Positions 7,954-17,232 of a stretch of DNA of 64,000 bases are shown here, one piece after another. How positions within the stretch are numbered: the stretch's first letter is position 1; each line of letters opens with the position of its first letter. The position numbers were made by a program, and so were the translations under genes. Origin of the DNA: Mycobacterium sp. 1245805.9 (GTDB lineage: Bacteria; Actinomycetota; Actinomycetes; Mycobacteriales; Mycobacteriaceae); the NCBI RefSeq assembly GCF_001672915.1, contig NZ_LZKR01000171.1, forward strand, positions 1 to 64,000, in the 5' to 3' direction. The notes below the pieces were generated by a model. That model did not search any database, was not told the origin of the DNA, and was given only the letters and a program-made list of their open reading frames with translations.

Positions 7954-8883
7954 TCAGCTCAGCTGCGGAATGACCTCCGCGGCAAGGCGTTCCATCTGTT
8001 CGCGGTTCTCGGCTACGTCGGCGCCGACGGGGTTGAGGAGCAGGTACTCGGCGCCCGCGTCGATCACCTCGCGCAGCCCGCGCGCCACGTCGTCGGGTGT
8101 GCCCGACACCGGCACGTCTTCGCCGCCGGGAATGGAATCGCCGTAGATGCGGTGCAGGCCTTCGAGCACCCGCTCCCGGGCCCGCGCCGCGTCGTCGTCG
8201 ACCGTCAGGTAGACCCGCTTGCCAATGGTGAAGTGCGCGGGGTCCTTTCGCTGTTCGGCGAGTTCGCGGCGCACCACGGTGACGGCCCCGGCGAACGCCT
8301 CGGTGGTCGACGAGCCCGCACCCAGAAACGAGTCACCGTGGCGCACCGCCCTGGCCAACGCCTTGGGGGCCAGCCCGCCGAACCAGATCGGCGGATGCGG
8401 CCGCTGCACCGGCTTGGGTGAAATCGGCACGTCGTCGACGTCGCGGAACCGGCCGTGAAACGTCACCCGGGGCTCGTCGGACCAGGCCGCCTTCATCAGC
8501 TGTAGGCCCTCGGTGAAATACGAGATGTACGTTGCCTTTTCGACCCCGAACGCCTCGAACCGGCGAAAGCCGCCGCCGGCCCCGACGCCGATGTCCAGCC
8601 GCCCGTGGCTCAGCCGGTCGACGGCGGTGGCGGACGAGGCGAGCTGCAGCGGATCGTGCAGCGACGTCACCAGGACGGCGACCCCGAGACGCAGCCGCTC
8701 GGTGCAGGCGGCGCAGTACGCCAGCAGCTCCAGCGGCGCCAGGAGCGGCGCCTCGCCGATGATCTGCTCGAGCACCCAGCCGCCCTCGAAGCCGAGCTCC
8801 TCGGCGCGGGCAAGGTAGCCGCGAAGTCCGGGCGCGTCGAAGCCGTCATAGTCGAATTGGGGGATCGCGATGGAAAACCTCAC
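7954..8883 (-). CDS. LLM-class F420-dependent oxidoreductase
   Basis: A 309-residue luciferase-like (TIM-barrel) oxidoreductase, probably using coenzyme F420 as most mycobacterial members do. Visible features are MRFSIAIPQFDYDGF at the start, ARAEELGFEGGWVLEQ, the RLSHGRLDIGVGAGG loop that lines the cofactor phosphate site, and HPPIWFGGLAPKALARAVRHGD. Substrate unknown. It converges on rplO and its start is 38 bases from the divergent sppA gene. The start region carries IAIP at the first beta strand, typical for the family. Confidence 0.85.
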   Translation of the reverse strand: MRFSIAIPQFDYDGFDAPGLRGYLARAEELGFEGGWVLEQIIGEAPLLAPLELLAYCAACTERLRLGVAVLVTSLHDPLQLASSATAVDRLSHGRLDIGVGAGGGFRRFEAFGVEKATYISYFTEGLQLMKAAWSDEPRVTFHGRFRDVDDVPISPKPVQRPHPPIWFGGLAPKALARAVRHGDSFLGAGSSTTEAFAGAVTVVRRELAEQRKDPAHFTIGKRVYLTVDDDAARARERVLEGLHRIYGDSIPGGEDVPVSGTPDDVARGLREVIDAGAEYLLLNPVGADVAENREQMERLAAEVIPQLS

Positions 8884-8921
8884 CCGACCACCGTACGGCG
8901 GCCGATCGGTAGGCTGCGAAT

Positions 8922-10697
8922 ATGTTCGGTTTCCTGCCCTCGGTCCCCGGTATCGACGATGTCCGCGCCCTGGCCGGCCGCGTCGACACGGCGCGCCACC
9001 ACGGCGTGCCCAACGGGTGCGTCCTCGAGTTCGACCTGCGCTCGGCCCCGCCGGAGACCACCGGCTTCGACCCGGTGGCGATCATCACCGGGGGCAGCCG
9101 CCCGATGTCGCTGCGCGACACCGTCGCGGCGATCCACCGCGCCGCCGACGACCCGCGGGTCGCCGGGCTGATCGCGCGCGTGCAGCTCGCGGCGGCGCCG
9201 CCGGCCGCGGTCCAGGAACTGCGGGAGGCGATCGCGGCGTTCAGCGCCGCCAAGCCGTCGCTGGCCTGGGCCGAGACCTACCCGGGAACGCTGTCCTACT
9301 ACCTGGCTTCGGCGTTCGGCGAGATCTGGATGCAGCCCTCGGGAAGCGTCGGCCTGATCGGATTCGCCAGCAATGCCATGTTCCTGCGCGACGCGCTCGA
9401 CAAGGCGGGGATCGAGGCCGAATTTATCGCCAAGGGCGAATACAAATCGGCGGTAAATCTTTTGACCGAGAGCGGCTTCACCGAGCCCCACCGCGAGGCC
9501 GTCACGCGGATGCTGCAGAGCCTGCAGGAGCAGGTGTGGGGGGCGATCTCGGAGGCGCGCAAGGTCGAACCGGAGACGCTCGACGAGTTGGCCGACCGGG
9601 GCCCGCTGCTGCGCGACGACGCGGTGGACTCGGGCCTCGTCGACCGGATCGGATTCCGCGACGAGGCCTACGCGCGGATCGCGGAACTGGTTGGTGTGCA
9701 GGATGTTTCGGACGAAAACACCCCGCCGCGGCTGTACCTGGCGCGCTACGCCGGCGCGGCCCGGTCACGGCTGAGCCCGCCCGTGCCGCCGGTCCCGGGT
9801 CGCCGGCCCAAGCCGACGCTGGCCGTGGTCACCGTCGACGGCACGATCGTCACCGGGCGTGGCGGCCCGCAGTTCCTGCCGCTGGGCACGTCGACCGCCG
9901 GCGCCGACACCATCGCGGCGGGCCTACGGGAGGCGGCCGCCGACGATGCGGTGTCCGCCATCGTCTTGCGGGTGGACAGCCCCGGGGGTTCGGTCGTCGC
10001 GTCCGAGACCATCTGGCGCGAGGTGGCAAGGGCCCGCGAGCGCGGCAAGCCGGTGGTGGCCTCGATGGGTGCCGTCGCCGCGTCCGGGGGCTACTACGTG
10101 GCGATGGGCGCCGACGCGATCCTGGCCAACCCGGGCACGATCACCGGCTCGATCGGCGTGATCACCGGCAAGCTGGTGGTGCGTGATCTCAAGGACCGCC
10201 TGGGCGTCGCGTCGGACACGGTGCGCACCAACGCGAACGCCGACGCCTGGTCGGTCGACGCGCCGTTCACGCCGGAACAGCGTCGGCATCGCGAGGCCGA
10301 GGCCGACCTGCTCTACGCCGACTTCGTGGAACGGGTCGCCGAGGGCCGCAACTTGAGCCCCGACGCAGTGGAACTCGTTGCGCGGGGCCGCGTTTGGACC
10401 GGAGCCGACGCCCTGGACCGCGGCCTGGTCGACGAGCTCGGCGGCTTCCGGGCCGCGGTGCGCCGCGCCAAGGTCCTGGCCGGCCTGGACGAGGACGCCG
10501 AGGTGCGCGTCGTCAGCTATCCGGGATCGTCGCTGCTGGACCTGGTGCGCCCGCGCGCCTCGTCGCAACCGGCGGCCGCGTCGCTGCCCGACGCGCTGGG
10601 CGCGCTGCTGGGCCGGTCGATCGCCGGTATTCTCGCCAACGTCGAGCAGACGCTGGGCGGCGCCAGCGCGCTGTGGCTGGGAAACCCGCGGCTCTAG
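8922..10697 (+). CDS. sppA: Signal peptide peptidase SppA, 67K type
   Basis: Membrane-associated serine protease that degrades cleaved signal peptides; 591 residues with the tandem-domain 67K architecture. The N-terminal repeat supplies a candidate general-base Lys at about K175 (GEYKSAV). The C-terminal repeat supplies the nucleophile Ser at about S388 in AASGGYYVAMGAD. DSPGGSV precedes it as the oxyanion-side loop. No clear N-terminal transmembrane helix is seen, so peripheral membrane attachment is possible. Position after the L15 operon matches M. tuberculosis Rv0724. The stop shares CTAG with a convergent methyltransferase. Confidence 0.93.
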   Translation: MFGFLPSVPGIDDVRALAGRVDTARHHGVPNGCVLEFDLRSAPPETTGFDPVAIITGGSRPMSLRDTVAAIHRAADDPRVAGLIARVQLAAAPPAAVQELREAIAAFSAAKPSLAWAETYPGTLSYYLASAFGEIWMQPSGSVGLIGFASNAMFLRDALDKAGIEAEFIAKGEYKSAVNLLTESGFTEPHREAVTRMLQSLQEQVWGAISEARKVEPETLDELADRGPLLRDDAVDSGLVDRIGFRDEAYARIAELVGVQDVSDENTPPRLYLARYAGAARSRLSPPVPPVPGRRPKPTLAVVTVDGTIVTGRGGPQFLPLGTSTAGADTIAAGLREAAADDAVSAIVLRVDSPGGSVVASETIWREVARARERGKPVVASMGAVAASGGYYVAMGADAILANPGTITGSIGVITGKLVVRDLKDRLGVASDTVRTNANADAWSVDAPFTPEQRRHREAEADLLYADFVERVAEGRNLSPDAVELVARGRVWTGADALDRGLVDELGGFRAAVRRAKVLAGLDEDAEVRVVSYPGSSLLDLVRPRASSQPAAASLPDALGALLGRSIAGILANVEQTLGGASALWLGNPRL

Positions 10698-11608
10698 CCC
10701 GCGAGCCGGCCGCTGATGAAGATGATCTCGCCGAGCGGATCGTCCTGCTCCGGGGGCGGCACCTCGATGTCGTTGCGCCGGAACAGTTCCGTGCGCTCGA
10801 CGCCGTCGGCGTCCCACCCCTTGGACCGCAGGTAGTCGACGACGTGGTTGCGTTGTCCGGTGTAGACCAGCGACGCCATGTCGACGTCGACGCCGTGCTC
10901 CCGGAATACGCCGGCCATGTCCTGCACCCGGCTGGGGTCGAAATCGATGATGCCGGGCACGAATTCGGTGGCGACGGTGCTGCCGGGCGCGCTGAGCGCG
11001 GTGATGTTGTCGAACAGCAGGTCCTGGGCCTCGGGCGGTAGGTAGATCAGCAGGCCCTCGGCCAACCACGCGGTCGGTGCCGTCGTGTCCAGCCCGGCCT
11101 CCCGCAGCGCGGCCGGCCAGTCTTGCCGCAGATCGACGGCGATCGTGCGCCGGGTTGCGGTGGGTTCGGCGCCGATGGAGGCCAGCGTGGTCGTCTTGAA
11201 CTCGATCACCTGCGGCTGGTCGATCTCGTAGACCACCGTGCGGTCGGGCCACGGCAGCCGGTAGGCGCGCGAGTCCAGGCCGGACGCCAGGATGACCGCC
11301 TGGCGCACGCCGGCGCCGACGGCGTCGAGGAAGTAATCGTCGAAGTACTTGGTGCGCACCGCCATTCCGTCGGCCATCGCCTGCATGCGCGCGGGCGACG
11401 CGTTCTCGAACGCGTCGAGGTCGAGCTCGCCGTCCAGCATCTTGGTGAACAGATCAATTCCGACCGCGCGCACCAGCGGCTCGGCGAACGGGTCGTTGAT
11501 CAGGCCGCGGGGATCCCTCGTCGCCATGGCGCGGCCGGCCGCGACCATCGTCGCGGTGACGCCCACGCTGGAGGCCAGGTCCCAGTTGTCGTCATGGGTG
11601 CGTGGCAT
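10694..11608 (-). CDS. TIGR00027-type SAM-dependent methyltransferase
   Basis: A 304-residue class I SAM methyltransferase of the mycobacterial leucine-carboxyl-methyltransferase-like family (M. tuberculosis Rv0725c/Rv0726c type). Shared blocks: the N-terminal WDLASSVGVTATMVAAGRA, DPFAEPLVRAVG, VRTKYFDDYF, the SAM site VILASGLDSRAYRLPWP, VYEIDQPQV, and AEGLLIYLPPEAQDLLFD. Native substrates of this family are unknown. It is the third gene of a three-gene tandem transcribed leftward, 10 bases after the previous one. Confidence 0.9.
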   Translation of the reverse strand: MPRTHDDNWDLASSVGVTATMVAAGRAMATRDPRGLINDPFAEPLVRAVGIDLFTKMLDGELDLDAFENASPARMQAMADGMAVRTKYFDDYFLDAVGAGVRQAVILASGLDSRAYRLPWPDRTVVYEIDQPQVIEFKTTTLASIGAEPTATRRTIAVDLRQDWPAALREAGLDTTAPTAWLAEGLLIYLPPEAQDLLFDNITALSAPGSTVATEFVPGIIDFDPSRVQDMAGVFREHGVDVDMASLVYTGQRNHVVDYLRSKGWDADGVERTELFRRNDIEVPPPEQDDPLGEIIFISGRLAG

Positions 11609-11618
11609 AGGCCAAACC

Positions 11619-12527
11619 CTACTTCAAGGTCGCGGCCACGTAGCTCAAGTCGCCGAAGGCGGCCGCCATCGCCTCCTCGGGGAACTCAAACCCGTTGCTG
11701 GCGTACAACTCCCGGGCGGGACAGGCCGTCACCCGCCAGCCGTGGGTTTCCAGGTAGTCGACGACCACGCTGCGCTCGCCCCGGTAGAACAGGTCGGCCG
11801 CGTTCAGGTTGAAACCGAAGCGCTGCCAGCGCTCGGAGATGCGCTGCAACCGCTCGTCGGTGAACGCGTTCGGGTCCGGGACGTGCTCGGTGGCCAGGCG
11901 GCTGCCCGGCGCGCTGAGCGCCGTGATGTGGTCGAACAGCCGGTCCTGGGCGTCCGGCGGCAGGTAGGGCAGCAGGCCCTCCGCGCTCCACGCGGTCGGC
12001 CGCGTGACGTCAAAGCCGCCTTGCCGCAACGCGGCCGGCCAGTCGTCGCGCAGGTCGACGGCGATCGTGCGGTGCTCGGCGGTGGGGGTGGCGCCGATGT
12101 TGGCCAGCGTGTCGGTCTTGAACGCGATCACCTGGGGCTGGTCGATCTCGTAGACCACCGTGCCGGCCGGCCACGGCAACCGGTAGGCCCTGGTGTCCAG
12201 GCCGGAGGCCAGGATCACCGCCTGCCGCACACCGTCGGCGGTGGCGCCGGTGAAGAAATCGTCGAAGAACCTGGTGCGCACCGTGATCTGTTCGCGCCGG
12301 GTCTTGCGGTTGAACAGCGCGTCGTCCTCGAAATCGACCTCGCCGTCGATGATGCGGATGAACGGGTCCAGCCCGACGGCGCGGACCAGGGGATCGGCGA
12401 ACGGGTCGTCGAGCAGCGGATCGGGTCCCTGCGACGCCACCGCGCGGGAGGCCGCGACCATGGTCGCCGTCGCTCCCACGCTGGACGCCGGTCCCCAGCT
12501 GTCGCCTTCGGTGCGGCCCTCAGTCAT
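11619..12527 (-). CDS. TIGR00027-type SAM-dependent methyltransferase
   Basis: Second of three tandem paralogs, 302 residues. It keeps the SAM-binding VILASGLDTRAYRLPWP and the VYEIDQPQVIAFK acidic loop, plus AEGLLPYLPPDAQDRLFD. The N-terminus reads SWGPASSVGATATMVAASRA, slightly divergent from its neighbours. The start overlaps the previous gene's stop by 8 bases, so translation is probably coupled. Substrate unknown. Confidence 0.9.
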   Translation of the reverse strand: MTEGRTEGDSWGPASSVGATATMVAASRAVASQGPDPLLDDPFADPLVRAVGLDPFIRIIDGEVDFEDDALFNRKTRREQITVRTRFFDDFFTGATADGVRQAVILASGLDTRAYRLPWPAGTVVYEIDQPQVIAFKTDTLANIGATPTAEHRTIAVDLRDDWPAALRQGGFDVTRPTAWSAEGLLPYLPPDAQDRLFDHITALSAPGSRLATEHVPDPNAFTDERLQRISERWQRFGFNLNAADLFYRGERSVVVDYLETHGWRVTACPARELYASNGFEFPEEAMAAAFGDLSYVAATLK

Positions 12528-13464
12528 GGGTGCCGCTCACGTAGAGCACGTCGCCCATGCGGGTGTCGTCGCCCTCCAGGGGCGGAAGGCCGTTGGCCGA
12601 GAACAGCTCTCGGATGCTGACGCCTTCCAGCGCCCAGCCACGATCCCTCAGGTATGAGGCCGCCTCGTTGCGCTCCCCGAAGTAGACCAGCCCCGCCATG
12701 TCCAGCTCGAAACCGTGGGCACGCCAGCGCTCGGAAATGCGCTGCATGCGCTCCTTCAGCTTCTCCTCGTCCCCGGGCTCGCGGTTGGGCGCGCTTTCGG
12801 TGGCCAGCCGGCTGCCCGGCGCGCTGAGTTCGGTGATCGTGTCCAGCAGCCGGTCCTGCGCGTCCGGGGGCAGGTAGCCGAGCAGGCCCTCGGCGCTCCA
12901 CGCGGTCGCCCGTGTCGGGTCGAACCCGGCGGCGCGCAGCGCGGCGGGCCAGTCGTCGCGCAGGTCGACGGCCACCACCCGCCGATAGGCGGTCGGGGCG
13001 GCGCCGAGCTCGGTCAGCGTGCGCGACTTGAACTCGATGACCTGGGGCTGGTCGACCTCGTAGACCACGGTCCCGGCGGGCCAGTCCAACCGGTACGCGC
13101 GGGAGTCCAGCCCGGAGGCCAGGATCACCACCTGCTTGATGCCGGCCCGCGTCGCACCCAGGAAGAACTCGTCGAAGAACTTGGTGCGCACCGCCATGTT
13201 GTCGGCCATCCGGGACATCGCCCCGCCCGACCCGTCGGCGCCGTCGTGCACGTCGTTCAGGTCGCCGGGATCCACCTCGCCGGTCGCCAGCCGGGTGAGC
13301 AGGTCCACGCCCACGGCCCGGACCAGCGGCTCGGCGAACGGGTCGTCGATCAGCGGACGATCGGCGCGGCTCGCCACGGCGCGGGCGGCGGCGACCATCG
13401 TCGCGGTCACCCCGACGCTGGAGGCCAGGTCCCAGGTGTCGCCCTCATACCTGGTGGAACTCAT
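12520..13464 (-). CDS. TIGR00027-type SAM-dependent methyltransferase
   Basis: First transcribed of the three tandem paralogs, 314 residues, slightly longer through an insertion near residues 65-80 (Asp/Gly-rich). SAM motif VILASGLDSRAYRLDWP, acidic loop VYEVDQPQVIEFK and AEGLLGYLPPDAQDRLLD are present. The AT-rich 96-base intergenic region upstream (13465-13560) is the likely promoter area for this operon and for the divergent SDR gene. Confidence 0.9.
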   Translation of the reverse strand: MSSTRYEGDTWDLASSVGVTATMVAAARAVASRADRPLIDDPFAEPLVRAVGVDLLTRLATGEVDPGDLNDVHDGADGSGGAMSRMADNMAVRTKFFDEFFLGATRAGIKQVVILASGLDSRAYRLDWPAGTVVYEVDQPQVIEFKSRTLTELGAAPTAYRRVVAVDLRDDWPAALRAAGFDPTRATAWSAEGLLGYLPPDAQDRLLDTITELSAPGSRLATESAPNREPGDEEKLKERMQRISERWRAHGFELDMAGLVYFGERNEAASYLRDRGWALEGVSIRELFSANGLPPLEGDDTRMGDVLYVSGTHD

Positions 13465-13560
13465 GTCTGCCCCTATTCGGAAGTAGTTAATCTAATATTT
13501 AGCCGATATAACAAGCTGCTACCACTGTACGCTTCCCGGAATTCGCGGCAACCTTGACGG

Positions 13561-14346
13561 ATGGCGTACGCGGCTGCGGGAAAGCGGGTGCTGATCACGG
13601 GTGCCTCGTCGGGTCTGGGCGCGGCACTGGCCCGGCAATTGGCACGGCGCGGGGCCGTGGTCGGGCTGATCGCCCGGCGTCGGGATCGCCTGGCCGAGGT
13701 GCTGGCGGAATGCCGGCGGACGTCGCCGGAATCGGCGATGTGGGTGGCCGACCTGGCGGAGACCTCCGCGCTGCGGGAGTTGGCGCTGCGCGCGTGGGAC
13801 GAGCTCGGCGGCGTCGACGTGCTGATCAACAACGCCGCGATCCCGAAACGGCGTCCGGTCGCGGCCCTGGACCCCGGCGAGGTCGAGGACGTCATGCGGA
13901 TCAACTTCTTCGCCCCGATGCGCCTCACGCTGGCGCTGCTGCCGCGGATGCTGGCGCGCGAGTCCGGCCTGATCGTCAACGTGTCCAGCGTCGGCGGCCG
14001 GCTCGGCATCATCCACGAAACAGCCTATTGTGCAAGCAAGTTCGCGCTGTGCGGCTGGAGCGAGGCGATGGCCGTGGACCTGCACGGCAGCGGGGTCGCC
14101 GTGAAGCTGATCGAGCCGGGGCCCGTCGACACCGAGATCTGGAATCACCCGGGCAGCGAGGAGCCGCTCTACCAGGGGCCGAAGGTGCCCGCCGACGAGG
14201 TGGCCCAGGGCGTCATCGAGGCGCTGGCCGGCGACACGTTCGAGCACTACGTCCCAGGACAGATGGCGTTGAAAGGGATAGTGGACGCCAAGAACGCCGA
14301 CCTCGACGCGTTCATCGCCGGTGTCGCCGGGATGGCGCCGCGATGA
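13561..14346 (+). CDS. Short-chain dehydrogenase/reductase
   Basis: Classical SDR of 261 residues. The NAD(P)-binding motif TGASSGLG lies at about residues 14-21, NNAA at about 90, the catalytic Ser in NVSSVGG and the YCASK catalytic Tyr/Lys pair follow. The RRRDR region after the second strand suggests NADP preference. The stop overlaps the zinc dehydrogenase start (ATGA), so the two oxidoreductases probably act in one pathway. Substrate cannot be told from sequence. Confidence 0.9.
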   Translation: MAYAAAGKRVLITGASSGLGAALARQLARRGAVVGLIARRRDRLAEVLAECRRTSPESAMWVADLAETSALRELALRAWDELGGVDVLINNAAIPKRRPVAALDPGEVEDVMRINFFAPMRLTLALLPRMLARESGLIVNVSSVGGRLGIIHETAYCASKFALCGWSEAMAVDLHGSGVAVKLIEPGPVDTEIWNHPGSEEPLYQGPKVPADEVAQGVIEALAGDTFEHYVPGQMALKGIVDAKNADLDAFIAGVAGMAPR

Positions 14347-15557
14347 GGGCGCTGGTGTACGGCGTCCCGCCGGAGCCGTCGCCGGGACCCGACGACGCGC
14401 TGACCCACAGCCCGGTCGCACTGCGGGAAGTCGCGGATCCGCAACTGCCGCACGAGGATTGGGTGCTCACCCGGCCGCGGCTGACCGGTATCTGCGGGTC
14501 GGACTCCAAGCAGATCCTGATGGACTTCGGTGAGGCCGACGCCGACAACGCGATGTCCGCCTTCTGTTCTTTTCCGCAAGTCATGGGCCACGAGGTGGTT
14601 GCCGACGTGGTGGCGATGGGGCCGAAGGCCCGGGGGCTGGAGGTCGGCCAGCGCGTGGTGCTCAACCCGTGGCTGTCCTGCGGCCCGCGCGGCATCGAGC
14701 CGCCTTGTCCCGCTTGCGAAAGCGGCGACTACAGCCTGTGCTGGAGCTTCACCGACGGCGACATCAAGCCCGGCATCCACACCGGGGTGTCGGCCGACGT
14801 GACCGGTGGCTACGCGGAGCTGATGCCCGCCCACGACAGCATGCTCTTTCCGGTTCCCGATTCCATGCCCGACGAGCTCGCGGTGTTCGCCGACCCGTTT
14901 TCGGTGTCGCTGCACGCGATCACCCGCCACCCGCCGCCGCTCTCGGGCCGGGCGCTGGTGTACGGGGCCGGATCGCTGGGGTTGTGCGCGGTCGCGATCC
15001 TGCGGGCGCTCTACCCCGGGGTTGCCGTCGCGGTGGTGGCGCGGTTCGACGCCCAGAAGGACCTGGCCCGCCGGTTCGGCGCCGAGTTGGTCGTGGACCA
15101 CGAACCGCGCCTCGCCGTCATCGAGGAACTGGTCGCGTGGGGCGGCGGCCGGCTGCGCCAGCCGCTGCTGGGCCTGCCGATGGCCTACCCGGGTGCGCTC
15201 GACGTCGTCTACGACACCGTCGGCAAGCCGGAGACATTCGAGGTCGGGGTGCGGGTGCTGCGGTCCCGCGGAACGCTGGTGAAGGCCGGCGTCCACGCGC
15301 CCGGGCGGTGGGAGTGGAGTCCCTTGTATTTCAAGGAGATCAGCTGGGTGGGGTCGAACGCCTTCGGGGTTGAGGAGGTCGAGGGCGAGCGCCGCCACGC
15401 CATCGCCCACTACCTGGAGCTGGCCGCCGCCGGCCGGGTGGACCTGCGCCCCATGCTGACCCACACCTTCGGTCTCGAGCAGTGGCGCGAGGCGTTCCTG
15501 GCGCTCGCCAACCAGGGCGACAGCCGAGCCGTGAAGGTCGCGTTCGACCAGCGCTAG
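14343..15557 (+). CDS. Zinc-type medium-chain dehydrogenase
   Basis: A 404-residue MDR-superfamily dehydrogenase. The catalytic zinc site is suggested by TGICGSD and GHEVVADVV. The structural zinc lobe carries CPACESGDYSLC. The Rossmann fold is at YGAGSLGLCAVAIL. It starts at ATG 14343, overlapping the SDR stop, which gives the family-like N-terminus MRALVYGVPPEP. The insertion between the two zinc motifs is longer than in classical alcohol dehydrogenases. It ends in a CTAG shared with the convergent DapB-like gene. Confidence 0.87.
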   Translation: MRALVYGVPPEPSPGPDDALTHSPVALREVADPQLPHEDWVLTRPRLTGICGSDSKQILMDFGEADADNAMSAFCSFPQVMGHEVVADVVAMGPKARGLEVGQRVVLNPWLSCGPRGIEPPCPACESGDYSLCWSFTDGDIKPGIHTGVSADVTGGYAELMPAHDSMLFPVPDSMPDELAVFADPFSVSLHAITRHPPPLSGRALVYGAGSLGLCAVAILRALYPGVAVAVVARFDAQKDLARRFGAELVVDHEPRLAVIEELVAWGGGRLRQPLLGLPMAYPGALDVVYDTVGKPETFEVGVRVLRSRGTLVKAGVHAPGRWEWSPLYFKEISWVGSNAFGVEEVEGERRHAIAHYLELAAAGRVDLRPMLTHTFGLEQWREAFLALANQGDSRAVKVAFDQR

Positions 15558-16588
15558 ACAAGGGCGCCCGGGGATCCGGTGAGGGGCAAGTCGGTCGGGG
15601 TGATCACGCCCGGTCGCGCGTCGCACAGGAACGGGATGGCGTTGACCGCCGCGACGGCGGTGCTGTCCATCAACACGGTCATCACGTCCTCTCCAGGCTT
15701 GCCGAACCGGATCGTCGCGTCCACGTGCGGCTCGCCCTCGATCACCACGCTGAAACCCTTGGGGTCGGGCCACTTTGGCTCGAGCGCGTCGTCGCTCATC
15801 GTCCAGCAGATGGCCAGCTCGATCACCGGGCGACCGCCGCGATAGCCGCGATAGGTGCGGCGCTGCCCCCCGGCGGTGCCGGCGGCGTAGTCCACCCAGC
15901 CCAGATTCAGATCGCGGGTCAGCACCGCGGGCTCGACGAACGCCTCCTTGGAGTCGAGTTCGGTGCCCAGCATGGTGGCGATCATGTCCAGCGTCTCGAA
16001 GTAGCCCAGGCCGTAGCGTTGCTTGGCCGGGTCGAGGTGCGTCACCGGCTCGCGGGGCGGTTTGCCGAACCCGAGCACCTTCCACACGTCCGCTACGGGA
16101 TAGGTTGTGCAGTCCAGGGTTTCGACGAGCTTGACGCTGCGCACCCGCGGGCAGGCGCCGGTGAGAAAGCCGGCGACGACGTTGATGAAGCCCGGCTCGA
16201 ATCCCGTGCCCAGGAAGGTGGCCCCGCCCTGTCGCGCCGCCTCATCGAGCGCGGGGAGCTCGACGGGGTGATGGGTGCCGGTCAGGAAGTCTCCAGTGGT
16301 GACCACGTTGATGCCGCGGCGCAGCATCGTTTCCACCAGTTCGTAGTCGATGGCGCGCGGCATGTAGTTCACGCAGTCCGGCGCGAGGTCGAGCAGCGCG
16401 TCGACGTCGCTCGTCGCGGTGACCCCGGTCGGGGGCCGGCCCGCGAGTGTGCCCGCGTCGCGCCCCACCTTGTCCGCGCCCAGGGCATGCACGCCGACCA
16501 CGTCGAAGTCGGCGCGGTCGAGCAGGATGCCGAGCGCTCGCTTGCCGATGTTGCCGGTTGACCACTGAACCACGCGGTAGGGCGCCAT
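15554..16588 (-). CDS. DapB-like NAD(P)-dependent reductase/dehydrogenase
   Basis: A 344-residue protein with a dihydrodipicolinate-reductase-like N-terminal Rossmann domain (MAPYRVVQWSTGNIGKRAL, then VVGVHALGADKVGRDAG). It belongs to the group near 2,4-diaminopentanoate dehydrogenases, common in mycobacterial catabolic clusters. It is not the housekeeping DapB, which is shorter. It is transcribed divergently from the TetR gene across a 77-base region containing three direct repeats, so TetR control is likely. Substrate unknown. Confidence 0.82.
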   Translation of the reverse strand: MAPYRVVQWSTGNIGKRALGILLDRADFDVVGVHALGADKVGRDAGTLAGRPPTGVTATSDVDALLDLAPDCVNYMPRAIDYELVETMLRRGINVVTTGDFLTGTHHPVELPALDEAARQGGATFLGTGFEPGFINVVAGFLTGACPRVRSVKLVETLDCTTYPVADVWKVLGFGKPPREPVTHLDPAKQRYGLGYFETLDMIATMLGTELDSKEAFVEPAVLTRDLNLGWVDYAAGTAGGQRRTYRGYRGGRPVIELAICWTMSDDALEPKWPDPKGFSVVIEGEPHVDATIRFGKPGEDVMTVLMDSTAVAAVNAIPFLCDARPGVITPTDLPLTGSPGALV

Positions 16589-16605
16589 GTTTGACAGCGT
16601 AGGCG

Positions 16606-16656
16606 AACATTGTTCTAATTTGAATGCTGTTCGAATTCGTACACTGTTCGAAAGTG
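16606..16656. repeat. Three tandem 17-bp repeats, probable TetR operator
   Basis: Three imperfect direct repeats with an exact 17-base period start at 16606, 16623 and 16640. The shared core is TGTTC at 16611, 16628 and 16645; copies two and three share CTGTTCGAA. The first copy and the base before it also hold GAACA-T-TGTTC, an inverted repeat. They fill the space between the divergent DapB-like and TetR genes, so they are candidate operator half-sites. Confidence 0.6.
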
Positions 16657-16665
16657 GGAGGGCGG

Positions 16666-17232
16666 ATGGGGGCCGCGGCCAAGGCGCCGGTGCTGCGCTA
16701 CGGGGCGCTGGACCGGGCGCACCTGACGAAGCACCTGCTGCGGCTGGCTAAACGCGTGGGCGTCGGCCGGGTCACCATGCGCGAGCTGGCCGCGGAGGCG
16801 GGCACGTCGGCCTCGTCGGTGTACTACCACGTCCGCGACAAGCGGGAACTGCTCGACCTGCTGATCGAAGCTGTGCTCGCACAGATCGAGGTGCCGCGGG
16901 AGGGCGACTGGGAAACGCGCCTCGTCGCGCTGTACCTGAGTGCCTGGAAGGCGCTGGTCGGCGTGCCGGGCATCGCGGCCCTGCTGCAGGAGCATCCGCA
17001 CACCGCCGCGGCGACCGAGTTGGACCGCGCCTCCCGCGCGATTCTGCGCGAATCGGGCTTGGGCACCGGGCATTTCGACGCGGCCCACGCCGCCTTGTAC
17101 ATCCACCTGCTCGGTTCCGTGCAGCTCGAGCACACGCGCCCCGCCGGAGGCCCGAGCGACAAGGCGTTCGCGTACGGGTTGCGGCTGATCCTGGCTGGCC
17201 TGCGCAACGAGCTGCAGCGGGGCGCATCGTGA
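16666..17232 (+). CDS. TetR/AcrR family transcriptional regulator
   Basis: A 188-residue one-component repressor. The N-terminal helix-turn-helix is at about residues 28-65: VTMRELAAEAGTSASSVYYH followed by VRDKRELLDLL. The C-terminal ligand domain is TetR_C-like. ATG 16666 is chosen over an upstream in-frame ATG at 16624 because GGGAGGG at 16656-16662 precedes it, and because the upstream ATG lies within the 17-bp repeat array. The stop overlaps the P450 start (ATGA-like GTGA). It probably autoregulates and controls the P450 and the divergent reductase. Confidence 0.88.
   Translation: MGAAAKAPVLRYGALDRAHLTKHLLRLAKRVGVGRVTMRELAAEAGTSASSVYYHVRDKRELLDLLIEAVLAQIEVPREGDWETRLVALYLSAWKALVGVPGIAALLQEHPHTAAATELDRASRAILRESGLGTGHFDAAHAALYIHLLGSVQLEHTRPAGGPSDKAFAYGLRLILAGLRNELQRGAS

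Noticed and set aside
15554..16588. Calling the DapB-like gene dapB
   Set aside because: At 344 residues it is much longer than DapB, and its context is a catabolic-type cluster.
16628..16640. LexA-like TTCGAA sequences before the TetR gene
   Set aside because: The spacing and arms do not fit TCGAAC-N4-GTTCGA; they belong to the 17-bp repeats.
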